Positions 51,101-60,000 of a stretch of 60,000 nt of DNA are shown here, one piece after another. A model generated the notes under the pieces. The model worked only from the letters and a program-made list of their open reading frames with translations. It was not told where the DNA came from and made no database searches. The stretch's first letter is position 1; the number at the start of each line of letters is the position of its first letter. The position numbers and the translations under genes were made by a program. The DNA is from Lineus longissimus (lineage: Eukaryota; Nemertea; Pilidiophora; Heteronemertea; Lineidae): positions 26,615,501 to 26,675,500 of the forward strand of contig NC_088308.1 of NCBI RefSeq assembly GCF_910592395.1, in the 5' to 3' direction.

Positions 51101-54100
51101 TGACTTGATTGACTACTTTCTGGTCTGATGGAAAGGTTCTAAACTACAGGCTTGAGGAGCCAAGCAAGGAAGACCAAGTGAGGTCCGCCTGTTTCTTGAC
51201 TAACACAGAGCTGAATATTACTGATACCACCAAGAAGAATAGAATACCACAGAAAACCGACAACAAACAAACTCATGACACTAAAGTGCATTCTCTGGTA
51301 AATCGATCTGCTCCCCGACTTCCACCTTTGTCATCTACCCGAGGCTGAGACTAATGACCCCCACCCCCCACATGATAAAGGTACACTCGTACCCTAATGC
51401 AGCTAACATAAATTTATGAGGTTAACATTGGTAATGCAAACTCCACATCAAATGTAATTAATCACCGCTAATTAGATGGTTGATTATTAAAGGCAATTAT
51501 TTACCACAGCTAACCGACCATTAAGGACACGGCTCAGCATTACAAAAACCCTTAGTGGCTAGTCTCGTGAAAGTGCTAAACCTTCGGTCCAGGGCAGTCA
51601 GTATTGATTGAATTAGATCTTTATTCGCGAACATGGATCATATTGCTTTTATCCTAACAGAAGGATGTTTGCATCCGTCTTAATAATTCCAATACCCGAC
51701 AGAATATGAGGTCAATGCTCGGGGACAAGAATGTCATGCTGCACCAGCTAACGTCATTGCACTTCGCTCATTCTCCCCTGTGTCGTTACTGAGTGACATT
51801 ACGGTTTGATCGGATTACGGGAGACAAGCGCTTGTTTGTGAATAATCATGTGGGAAGGTCAAGGTCACGTGTTTGAATGGGTAAAGCAAGAAGATTGAGA
51901 AAAATGATAATATTACATCAAAGAAATAAGCCGTAAAAAAGCGAGATTAGTCACTCGGGAGATGCTATTCATTCCTCCGCACAGACGAGGAAGCTAAGAA
52001 ATCAAATATGTGTCCGCTACAAATATCATCTGCTCCCTCGTCGAAAGCCATACAAACGTGGTCACCATTTCTCCGTAACGATTATCAGAGAGGCGAAATT
52101 TTTAGCGCTAGAAAAGCAATTAATTTGTGATGTATTGATAAGAGAGTTAGCACGCGGTTGGTTGCCTATTCTGTCAAAATGTTGTTCCTGGAAAAGGATT
52201 TGCTTGGGGGTCTTATTTTCTCTGATATTGAACTTCAAAACCTGAGCCAGCATCCTAAGGATACAAGAAGAAGAAGCTTCAATCTCAACTAAGACGTTTT
52301 ACACATTTTGCTTTAACAATGATGTCGAAGCTTGACATTTATGGTTACAATATATATAGACCATCAAACAATGCATTGATGCAAATGTGTACATACCTGT
52401 TAAATGAATGTTTCATAGTTTTTTTGAAGATGTCATCAGGTTGGAGAAAAATGCAAAGAGAAAGAAGGAAATAATGCATTAGTTTAAAATAACATCACGT
52501 GTTTCAATCAGATTTTAAAAGTTTACATCTGAAAAAGAACGCCCCAAAAGAAATTTACTGACTGTGTATGGTGTACAAGTCGCAGGTGTTTACAAGATGA
52601 AAATCAATTTGCTTTATTTGCCTTTGTGGTACTGAAGGTTTACAAGAAACTTTGGGTGAAATAAAGATATTGCTCCAACCCCTTTAAACTAACTGGAGTT
52701 CCAGGGGTGCTGATCTTCACCGATAGTGCCCAAATTGGTTTTCATGCTTCTCTTTTTGCACGCTCCCCTAAGACAGGGGACAGCACCTGACTTCCACCCT
52801 CTCTCCCAATCAGAGAGAGTGTTCACCCTTCGCGTGACTGCTTGGGCTCTATCAGCAGGTTAATGAGGCATTAGGCAGACTCCCGAGCATTGTTATTAAA
52901 GCTGGCACTATGGTGAGATTATCGAGCAATAAGGCGGAGACAATCGATCATGATAGATGCTTTCATGGATGGCCAATCTCGCAGTGGTCACATTAGGCTG
53001 CAATCATCCCTCATCAACCATAAAGTAACATGGTCACGGCCAACATGGGATGTCAGCTCATCAGGTGGTGCACCACCAAATGTTTCCAGTGAAATCGAAA
53101 GCCGGGTTTACATACCATTCATTGTCACTTGTCACAGTTCATGTGTCACACGTCACATTATGAAGTGGTTAATAAATCAGCAATCCACCAAGTTACCCTT
53201 TGCCACTTTGCAATTGCATCAGGCAACAACTTTTCCGCGATAAAGATCATCCCATGTTCTTAATCTGAAAATGTTGCCAGTTGTACCGCTTATGTTATAA
53301 AGCAGGTGAACTCTCACACCTGAGCAAATATCTTTCATTGATTGAAATCCCTGGTGTTTGCTGCCCACTTGCTGACAAGGCAAATCAGTACAGATGAAGT
53401 AAATTCTATTTTAGATTTCCACATCTTTCCAGTTCCATTCCAACGCGCACTCAACATTCATTAGGAAAGACCTTCTTGTTAGGGTTTTAGATCAAAAAAC
53501 ACAAGTATCCTCGAGATAAATTGACAGAATTTGTTGTGTTATCGATTTTGCAGCATGGCCTTGAAATTCAATACATGGCACATGGAAACATTGTCAACAT
53601 TGACAGAGCTACCACTTCTGACAACAGGGAATTAAAGTGATATCACGGGCCAATTTTCTGAGGTCAAGGTGACTTCAATCTATTGATATTATAAAGCTGC
53701 CATACACAGGAACCATCTGATTGTACCAGAACACAATTTGCCTCCAACAGAATTGCAACATTTTGGCCCAAAAGCCATGCTGATATGTGTGTTTCAAATA
53801 AAGCGGTTGAAAAAAAGTTATAGAACTTTTTTTGTGAAGGGTGGGCAAATTTGCCAAAATTCATGGAGCAAAGGACCACAAACGTCAGGGTAATGAGATG
53901 GAAAGAACAATGGAAATAATCACTGGAAAGAAGGATGAATTTCTTGTACAAGTTGTAAAGCATGCACCCTCGTTATCATCCTCCCTCTCCTTAACTATGT
54001 CTGCTGATGTCTGCTGCCCTAGATGCTAGGGTGCTTGACTTCATTGCGTCCACTCCATGATGGTAGAATTTGAACGAGATTTTCACTGCACGCCTTTCCC

Positions 54101-57100
54101 CACTCCTCACTGAAAACAAGTTCAACACCCCTTGTATATTTCAGTAAATGTGTCAAGCCCTCTTCACAAAGTATTATGTGGTTTCCAGATAAATGCAGCG
54201 TTTCAGGAAGCAGATATCATAAGAAATTTGCACTGGCTTGGTAAAAACCACTTTAGTGTTGGCATATATCGGTAGCCTGGAAAAAACCCAGCTATCAAAT
54301 GCCAGTTTTATTCAAATTATGGGGGTGACTAATTGTGATTTACATGTAAGGGGTCACATGTACTACTAGTACTGGAACTAAACTGAGAGTACAAATCACT
54401 TCAGGCAATTCAGCAAAATTCAAACCAACCTGTGGGAAGTTGCATTTTCAAGATTTCTAAGAAATTTGGAGAGTAAACTGAATGCTGACACTGCAAGTGT
54501 TGTCAGTTTTGAAGCAAGGCATTTGTATCGAACAATAAGTTTGAGTAAATTGCAATATTGCCGGTACATGAAAACATGCAGCCAATAAGTTGTCTGAAGG
54601 AGAGAATTAATCATGAAATGTGAAACATTCTGATACAGAAAATGTTGAGAATGAGTTTGAGACGACTTAATCATTTCCCTGTGAACGTTGCATTCCAATG
54701 AAAACCGAGAGAATACCTCTTCCCCAGGCGACGGCACTTCCTAATATCCACCATCCAGAGCTACGACAAAATCACACGCCACGAGCAATCGCTTGGGATT
54801 ATTTTTTGTCAAGGTGTGCAAATGACGGAAATCAGAAGAAACAAGATTACTGCACGAGGCTCTGTTACAGGAGGAGACAAATACATCACAACCTGCACTT
54901 TTTTAGTCTTCTGACAGAAACATGGAGTGCAAAGATTTTTTTCATTTTCCCTATTGAGTACAAGAAGTGGATACGTGTGGCAAGGTCAAGGTCAAAATTA
55001 TGGTAAACAGAATCAAGAGCGACAGGGTAACTGTAGTCAGCTGCAATTTACTTTGTGTTGACAAAGCTGCTTTATTCTGAACTCATTTTGAGAATCGGAC
55101 AGTTTTGACTTTGAGCCATCAGGCAGCTAGTCTCATTTCAGTCTGATACATAGCACATGAATTGTGAGATTACAACTGAAGTCAGTTGGACACTTAATAT
55201 CTGTAACCTCTATGTCCAATGTCGATGAACCCACATCCTTGTTTGGCAATCAGATCACATCTCCAGGCAAATTGTGCCTCTGCCATCTGTGGCTTCCTCC
55301 AGCATTAGCAATCAATATGTGATATCAGTAAATACTCATCACATCTTCGATTCATCTAAGGATGTGTACCAGAGGCTCCAGTGATTTAGACTGGGTGATC
55401 ATTTGATGCTTTCAAGCTGACACCAGTTTCTATTCCAGGACAAGGTTAAATGATTCTTTGGCGAGCTGTTTGTGTTAACTTTAGTTGGTGCATAATTTAA
55501 TTGATTAACACTTGAATATTGAGTGACCTTAACCTAAGCACACCACTGAAATCCATAAATTAACTGGCTGAAGCAAATTTCTGTCAATCAACTGTGCATT
55601 TGTACAGGGATAGAAGCCACTGATCGATCCCAGACCCAGGTTCAGAGGTCACCAGGATATTGCTCAGTCTCGGTCTTTTGTTATGTTAGTAAATTGGTTC
55701 TGCTGCTTGTTCCTACGATCATAGGACACATACATGGCAAAGGTCTACTTGGGGAAGAGACTGACTTGGTCCCGAAACGGGAACAGTACAAACTAAAGTA
55801 CACACCGATTCCAGGTGTTCAAGGCAGGTGACTGGTACAAATCGGTGCATGGAGATCAAGTCTACAAGCACAACAGCAAGTGGTGATGGCTGTACACCCT
55901 CAGAGCCTTGAGCAATATCCTACTTGTATCAGAATCAGTCATCATGGCCACACTTGTCAGTAATTGAGACTACAGGTATATGAGCAGCTCTAGACTGAGG
56001 CAAACAAGTGATTAGATTAATAAGTCTGGCTAACTGGACAAGGAAATGGCAACAAGGGCCCTTGAGATAAAGACGGTTACTACACGATTGAAGTAGGAGA
56101 GCTCTCTTCACATGATCACACTTCATTTATTATTTATTGGGTAAATGTTCAGGGATGTGGCCGGCTATCCAATTCTCAATCATATTATCCATCATCCTGG
56201 CCATGATTCTGTTGTACGAAGTTAGAAACCAGGCTCATTGACACGCGAAGTTATCCAACAGAGTTCACATAGATGCCACTTCAAAGACGTACCCAGAGAG
56301 AGAAGAGAGTACAATCGATACCAGAACAAGAAGAGCTCAATGAACTGTTCTGATTATAACCTCAGTCAACGGAATCAATCAGCCTTGAGATAGAGCAGTC
56401 CAGCCTCAGATTGACCCCTGATGGCTGGTATTCCCAACACAAATCCAGTGAAATATAATGAGGATGACAGGTATCAGTTCCTGTTTATAAAGTTTGTAAT
56501 TTCTCATATTTCATTGATTTCAGGTATAATTTGTGTCAAATATAACAGAACAAGAAATCTGGCTTAGCCTCAGATTGACCCCTGACCAATAAGTCAGAAG
56601 AACAATCAATAATGGAAAGTGCTGACAGCTTTGATGGGGCGGGATAATAGCCATTACATGTAGCTGTCAGGAAGGGAAGATAATCCAACTTTGACTGATC
56701 AGCCCAAGTATGGACCAGATGGGGATATCACAGAAGTATCTCTGGGCACGGAAGTCACATGAGGGGATTCAAGTGGTCACAAATATCATCTAGAATGTAT
56801 GACGGAGTTGATGAAAGAGGAATTGCAGGCAATTTGGTCCACATGGGATATGCCCGACTGATGGACATAGTTCAAGGGCAAGAGGGTTTAAAGTGAGGTT
56901 CAACTGGAGTTGGTGCACAAGAGGGGCAATTTATCCAGCACTGGGAGGTTTATGGCCTCGGCACTTGTGACCGACCTAGTTCACCTAGGTAACAAGGTCA
57001 AACTGACCTAGATTTACCTCAAGGAGTCAAAAGTGCAACTTGTTGAATCACTCTTCCCTTCATCTCTGGAGAGGAAACTTCAAGAATTGTTGATACTCAC

Positions 57101-58570
57101 ACTTGATCTCCCAGTACGCCGACTAACCCGTAAAGTCACCTCCCAGTTTTATAATCAAAGAATCCAGAAATTAGTAATAGGAAAAGAAAACGAACGTCTC
57201 CTGAACCTTTCAAGTGAAAAGAAGTGAGTTATGCTGCATGGTGCACCGGACTGCCTGACCTTTGAGTAATCTCTAACCCCTGAGTGAACTGTTACAGAAG
57301 CATCAAAAGGTCACACATGAGTTACATTGAGATAAGCATGTCGCACGAATATATATATATGTATACAATATTATGAAAATCTTTAAGCCATTTATTGATT
57401 TAATTGAGGCAATAAAGCCATTTTATAAAATTGGCCATAAATTAACTCATTTTACCATACCGTAAAGTACAGCAGAGGTGCAAGTAGCCGCCAAAAATTT
57501 CTGTGTCACCAAGTCATCATCGGAGTTTAGGCTTATCCCCCTATGGGTGATGAGCATGATCCCCCATGGGTGATGAGCATGATCCCCATGGGTGATGAGC
57601 ATGATACACTCCGCACAAAAAGTCCACAGGGACAGTTGCTGCAGATAATAAAACCACACACCATTCTACACCAGTACAACTAATGTAGATGACCATGCAA
57701 GATCCCGATAAAAACCTTCCATACTCACATTGAGAGTCTCTGAAGGTGCACTTGCGACAAAAAGGATAACAGCCAACGATAGCACCAGGGAACAGGAATG
57801 TTAACACGACATCGAATCAGCAATAACTTCAAAATGAGAAGCGGAACATTCCCATCCCAAATTTCATCACCTACCCCTATGCTATGCTGTGTAATGAAGC
57901 AACAGGACCAACCAGGTTCTCCCGGATGAATGGAGCTTTTATAAATGCTCTGCGTTCTATTGTATCACCTTGCTAATAGAAAGCCGTAAACAAGGCTCAG
58001 GGTCAGAGGACATCTCCCTGTCCTCACATGACATCTCAGTTACCCCACTGGGCTCTAAACACCACCATTCATGCTGTCAATCATTATTATTCAGAGTATG
58101 AAATGAATGAAGCGAATAGTTCAAATATGGCATAAATTCTTCTCATTGACACTGTTGTCAGACAGTGTGACATCTGCACTTGAAGAACTGCAGCTATTAT
58201 TGGTCAATAAAAGCCCGAGCAAGCACTGCAAATTTACAATTTCATAGATGTAGCAAAAAGTGATAATCAACCAACCCCCCCCTAATTACCTAGAGTCTGT
58301 TGACCTAGTTCAAAGACAGACGTCCCATAACAGAGACCATTAAGCGACTCAAATCAATTTGGCATTTCAACTAAAACAGCTTTTGGACCATAAATGGCGG
58401 AATTCCATCAATACACACACTTTCTTTACAAAATGCCATTAAAAAGGACAGAAAATAGACAAACCTTCAAATTACTCACCACAATAATTGCCTAAACTCT
58501 CGAGCCAGATGTCTGCACTCTGCTGAATGGTGCGCGGGATATCTAGTTTTTCATCAGGAGAATTATCCAT
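29524..58570 (-). CDS. Nuclear receptor, NR1 subfamily, eight coding exons
   Basis: Ligand-dependent-type transcription factor acting in the nucleus. I joined exons 58570-58480, 36605-36508, 34360-34210, 32919-31551, 31134-30993, 30739-30554, 30229-30010 and 29762-29524; every junction has AG/GT ends and compatible phase, giving 831 residues. The DNA-binding domain is at about 42-120: finger 1 cysteines 42, 45, 59, 62, P-box CEGCKG, finger 2 cysteines 81, 87, 97, 100, and a KLGRRSRK extension. The hinge is about 120-570, and the ligand-binding domain about 600-831 with [11 protein letters not shown] and the DRQGL segment. [14 protein letters not shown] is closest to ROR/HR3 in my reading, while the LBD also recalls Rev-erb/E75. 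HR97/NR1L or NR1P are alternatives. Upstream exons, the promoter and the polyadenylation site are unknown. Confidence 0.93.
30010..30229 (-). CDS. Receptor exon 7: LBD helices 5-9
   Basis: A 220-bp exon from [20 protein letters not shown] through [20 protein letters not shown] to [14 protein letters not shown] is the usual helix 8 motif. Acceptor CTCTTGCAG, donor CCAG|GTGAGT, phase 1. Confidence 0.95.
30554..30739 (-). CDS. Receptor exon 6: LBD signature helices 3-5
   Basis: A 186-bp exon containing [20 protein letters not shown] then [20 protein letters not shown]. This is the classic nuclear-receptor LBD signature (F-A-K-x-I-P-G-F, then D-Q-I-x-L-I-R-x-G) lining the coactivator groove. Lysine 656 and the DQISL segment are placed as expected for the groove. 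Acceptor TTTCCAG, donor GAG|GTACGT. Confidence 0.95.
30993..31134 (-). CDS. Receptor exon 5: start of ligand-binding domain
   Basis: A 142-bp exon encoding [19 protein letters not shown] through VLEAKAG. Acceptor ATTTTCAG, donor GGG|GTATGC. Probably helix 1 and the start of the variable H1-H3 region. Confidence 0.85.
31551..32919 (-). CDS. Receptor exon 4: hinge
   Basis: A 1,369-bp exon encoding about 455 residues between the DNA- and ligand-binding domains. It opens with the basic extension [18 protein letters not shown] and an LxxLL motif (LHGLL, about 144-148). It then has a Thr/Ser run (about 202-217), Gln-rich stretches, a SUMO-type IKQE site (about 323-326) and a basic LKKRPYRP segment. 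Most of it is probably disordered. The acceptor is TTTCTTTGCAG; the donor TTCAG|GTACAG splits an Arg codon. It is far longer than the hinge of most NR1 receptors (tens to about 200 residues). Confidence 0.93.
32920..34209 (-). other. Receptor intron 3 (1.3 kb)
   Basis: Between the second-finger and hinge exons. No further exon, repeat or regulatory motif stands out. Confidence 0.6.
34210..34360 (-). CDS. Receptor exon 3: second zinc finger
   Basis: A 151-bp exon from [18 protein letters not shown] through [20 protein letters not shown]. The four finger-2 cysteines are present. The stretch between GFFRR and the first cysteine is about three residues longer than in ROR or E75. The acceptor is CTTTCAG and the donor CTG|GTAGGT. 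Ends in phase 1. Confidence 0.96.
34361..36507 (-). other. Receptor intron 2 (2.1 kb)
   Basis: Separates the two zinc-finger exons. Nothing recognised inside; open frames on the plus strand (for example 35386-35643) have no motif or splice context. Confidence 0.6.
36508..36605 (-). CDS. Receptor exon 2: first zinc finger
   Basis: The 98-bp exon encodes [10 protein letters not shown] then [20 protein letters not shown] and CK. It is flanked by ATTTCAG and AAG|GTAAGC. It holds four zinc-binding cysteines and most of the P-box. The intron directly after the P-box lysine is a known conserved position in nuclear-receptor genes. Confidence 0.95.
37775..37789. promoter_or_regulatory. ER3 nuclear-receptor element candidate
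   Basis: TGACCT-TGA-AGGTCA: two perfect half-sites facing outward with a 3-base spacer, both with the TCA/CA extension used by monomer-binding receptors. Functional role is inference. Confidence 0.4.
38204..39112. repeat. Three ~300-bp tandem units carrying half-sites
   Basis: Landmarks recurring in each copy include AATTTAC, ATTTGACCTCTGTGACCTTG (first copy CGACCT), GGCCCCCTGGTGG-like and GAAACGTGCC. Unit lengths are about 316, 301 and 292. Copies two and three contain perfect DR3 AGGTCA repeats (38533-38547 and 38834-38848), and copies one and three have an extra outward AGGTCA eight bases away. Confidence 0.85.
39111..39178. repeat. (GAC)n microsatellite
   Basis: An almost pure GAC run with GGAC interruptions at both ends. 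It produces poly-Arg, poly-Ser and related spurious open frames. Confidence 0.97.
39193..39218. repeat. 26-base palindrome at the element end
   Basis: AGCTCACCTCT, a 4-base GCTA centre, then AGAGGTGAGCT: an 11-bp perfect stem next to the right terminus. Confidence 0.9.
40620..41000 (+). other. Coding-like relic, unidentified
   Basis: Two overlapping plus-strand frames (about 40587-40877 and 40718-40990) have protein-like composition, with [20 protein letters not shown] in the second. The shift between them looks like a decayed coding sequence. No family motif is visible and it lies inside the receptor's intron on the opposite strand; an old transposon or retrogene scrap is the simplest guess. 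Confidence 0.2.
42878..42951. promoter_or_regulatory. Cluster of four CCAAGGTCA half-sites
   Basis: TGACCTTGG at 42878-42886, CCAAGGTCA at 42897-42905, TGACCTTGG at 42912-42920 and CCAAGGTCA at 42943-42951: alternating orientation, all perfect 9-mers. This is the extended half-site used by monomer-binding nuclear receptors (ERR, SF-1 type). Its position in the receptor's own intron makes regulation plausible but untested. Confidence 0.45.
43450..43622. mobile_element. Foldback MITE, TAA target site (173 bp)
   Basis: Ends GGCCGAAGTTACATAGAC and its inverse; the arms match for about 35 bases (through TTCATTCGTTCATTT) and continue imperfectly to the centre. TAA flanks both sides (43447-43449 and 43623-43625), fitting PIF/Harbinger. 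Confidence 0.85.
44745..45005. repeat. Degenerate GGCCAACCACCTCTCCTTC minisatellite
   Basis: About ten imperfect copies of a 22-28 base unit built on GGCCAACCACCTCTCC. Strongly C-rich on the plus strand and old. Confidence 0.75.
46813..47007. repeat. Diverged direct duplication
   Basis: AACATCATCAGCCCC..CTGAAGGATGA..AATTTCTGAGTCC in 46813-46873 recurs at 46906-47007 with a 40-base expansion in the second copy. A/T-rich low complexity. Confidence 0.65.
48803..49214. mobile_element. PIF/Harbinger-type MITE, TAA target site (412 bp)
   Basis: TAGCYGCRCTTACACCAC at both ends, with TAA at 48800-48802 and 49215-49217. Inside, the CTTACACCAC/GTGGTGTAAG motif occurs inverted again (about 48846 and 48972), so the left part is itself a smaller foldback, like one element within another. 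No transposase. Confidence 0.85.
51855..51871 (+). promoter_or_regulatory. DR0 half-sites overlapping an E-box
   Basis: AAGGTCAAGGTCACGTG: two AGGTCA without spacer, the second fused to CACGTG. Known receptors and bHLH factors recognise such sites; use here is unproven. Confidence 0.35.
54982..54994 (+). promoter_or_regulatory. DR0 half-sites
   Basis: AAGGTCAAGGTCA, the same arrangement as at 51855 without the E-box. Confidence 0.3.
56995..57009. promoter_or_regulatory. Perfect IR3 (estrogen-response-element type)
   Basis: AGGTCA-AAC-TGACCT, a perfect inverted repeat with a 3-base spacer, about 1.5 kb downstream of the first coding exon. This is the consensus recognised by estrogen-receptor-type dimers. 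Confidence 0.45.
57537..57605. repeat. Three-copy tandem repeat
   Basis: CCCCATGGGTGATGAGCATGAT in three adjacent copies of 24, 23 and 22 bases that lose one C each time. Confidence 0.95.
58480..58570 (-). CDS. Receptor exon 1 (coding): A/B region
   Basis: Encodes [12 protein letters not shown] through WLESLGNYC and ends TGTG|GTGAGT, phase 1, which fits the next exon exactly (the split codon becomes Ala). It gives a very short A/B region of 31 residues. An in-frame ATG at 58603 would add 11 residues (MSLSVHSDVIA) and another lies at about 58624. I prefer the start at 58570 because TTGTCAG just upstream could also be an acceptor from a non-coding exon. That choice is uncertain; the exon itself is inferred from phase and its open acidic frame. 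Confidence 0.68.
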
Positions 58571-58603
58571 CGCTATCACATCCGAATGCACTGACAACGA
58601 CAT

Positions 58604-60000
58604 CAGCAGTCCGATCAACACCATAAAATGATTACACACAATAATGTTAAAAAGTCAACGAAAGACAGGGAGCATCAGAACTGTAACTTAAGTCTGAATT
58701 GACATTAAGACCAGTTCCCTATTTGGTTTTAAATTAGGAAGATAGGATACCCACAAAATGTTTTCTCCTTCATAATCCTGCCAGATTCACTTCCTTTGGA
58801 ATTGCCATGAACAGGGCTGACAAGTAATGAATATGGCACTGCAAGCCTGAGCCAAATCGGAGTGATGTTCCACCTGTGTCTCCAAGTCAATAATAATGTC
58901 AGATATTTGAAGAAAGCATGAATGTCCTGGTTGGAAGCCTCAAATAAAGGTAATTTCAAAGAAGTAGCACGTGGACGGTTAATCAACTCCTCATCTGGTA
59001 GTTTGTCCTCAACTAACAAATCAATACATCAGTACTGTCAAAGACTGGTTCAGTCAGTTCGATATGTCCATTGATAATCAACTGATAAGTTGATGTAGTC
59101 TGCTACGAGAAGGATAATGTCGCCAGTATGATGCACGATATAACAACTGAATAAAGAACAGGTGAAACAGCAACAGTTGCAGTTGATTGATGGGAAATCT
59201 ACTTAACCAGATGATGAAAAGTGGTGAATTTGCCTAATAGGCCTACAAGTATGCCTACGTGGAAAAACATGAGAAAGATTGACCAATTGAACATATTCAC
59301 TGGTCAGGGTATGGCTGGAGCTTGTGGTTTTCTTGTAAGCCTAAACCACAAAATCGAGGCACACTGATGTGATATGTACAGCTCCCAGCAAATTGATTTT
59401 AATTCGTTCATCCGCTTACTTCATGTCTGTTCGGATATGTGATAGTCAACAATTACCACATGGTGCCTAGGAAAATGCACAGCCTTGATTCAAAAGTGCT
59501 TCGACAGCAAAACCTCTCCATAAAGTAGACTGTTGGGACTGAAAAACACTGCCCTTATAAGGAAGGTGTTCAGTGAAAACGGGGATTTAATGGCTAATTC
59601 ACGGAAAGTGGTTCTGTATCCAGTTTCTAGTCATACAATTACAATTGTAACATTTTTGAAGCAATGCTACAAAATCCAAGCCTTGCTTCCATTTCTCGCC
59701 CAAAAGTTGGCAAGAAAATCCAAAATGTCCAATCCGATGATCTGAATGAGTATGTTTTCCCGAGGTCCTGAAGCACAGTCAGTCACATGTAACTGTCAGG
59801 CCAACACTGATTGGTACTCCATCACTGAGTTGCATTATATAGCAAGAGGCAGTGCACTCACGCGGGAAGGATCAATCGTAAAACAGGTCAATGACTTCTA
59901 CTCAAAATCCTGCCAGCTCGAACTGCAGCAAGGGACTCCGGTGCATACACAACAACAGAATATCTGAATCCTGCCACACCGAGATCTCGGTGCGAAGTAC
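58604..60000. other. Upstream of the receptor's first coding exon
   Basis: Could be 5' UTR, promoter or another intron. No CpG-rich patch, TATA arrangement or further exon is evident, and plus-strand frames at 59533-59967 show no motif. Confidence 0.4.

Larger units (their letters stand above)
36606..58479 (-). other. Receptor intron 1 (21.9 kb)
   Basis: Exon 1 ends in phase 1 and exon 2 starts with two bases, so the two join without a missing exon, although extra phase-compatible exons cannot be excluded. The intron holds a GCTCACCTC-ended transposon-like element, two Harbinger-type MITEs, minisatellites and many extended AGGTCA half-sites listed separately. Regions not listed show nothing I can name. 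Confidence 0.6.

Noticed and set aside
58729-59019. 96-codon minus-strand frame as an upstream receptor exon
   Set aside because: No donor in suitable phase and no acidic or low-complexity A/B character; ends in a stop before exon 1.

Overview
The window looks like a stretch of an animal genome, most likely a marine invertebrate and plausibly a lophotrochozoan (mollusc, annelid, brachiopod or nemertean). Reasons: spliced genes with GT/AG introns up to 22 kb, low gene density, AT-rich non-coding DNA, a nuclear-receptor gene, and many eukaryotic transposons. One interspersed element has GCTCACCTC ends and a GAC-repeat core, a style I associate with marine invertebrate genomes. The phylum is inference.

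The one cellular gene I can support runs on the minus strand from about 58.6 kb down to 29.5 kb. I rebuilt eight coding exons whose splice phases all fit. They encode a complete nuclear receptor of about 831 residues: a short A/B region, a two-finger DNA-binding domain, a ~455-residue Ser/Thr/Gln-rich hinge on a single exon, and a ligand-binding domain with an AF-2-like end. It groups with subfamily NR1 (ROR/HR3, Rev-erb/E75-like features). It may be one of the invertebrate NR1 groups without a vertebrate ortholog, such as HR97/NR1L or NR1P, but I cannot settle that without a tree. Intron 1 is ~21.9 kb and holds an unusual number of extended AGGTCA half-sites, including an IR3, an ER3, two DR0s, a four-site cluster and DR3s carried by a tandem repeat. 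This suggests, but does not show, control by nuclear receptors, perhaps autoregulation.

Layout from left to right. 0-11.9 kb: a graveyard of mobile elements: a PIF/Harbinger-type MITE with a nested insertion, a foldback element, a piggyBac transposase pseudogene, a tRNA-derived SINE relic and a LINE fragment. 11.9-19.8 kb: a 348-bp satellite with a three-unit higher-order repeat, split by a young, internally deleted Ty3/Gypsy LTR retrotransposon (14783-18179) with a perfect 5-bp target duplication. Each satellite monomer carries an exon-like cassette. 21.9-23.3 kb: a 5'-truncated LINE with reverse transcriptase. 23.5-29.5 kb: a hairpin, a TA-flanked MITE and a 49-bp minisatellite, partly possible 3' UTR of the receptor. 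29.5-58.6 kb: the receptor gene, with further MITEs and repeats in its introns. 58.6-60 kb: upstream sequence with no recognised gene.

I found no rRNA, functional tRNA, CRISPR or bacterial-style operon. Splice sites and protein matches come from reading the sequence and family knowledge; no alignment or database search was run.
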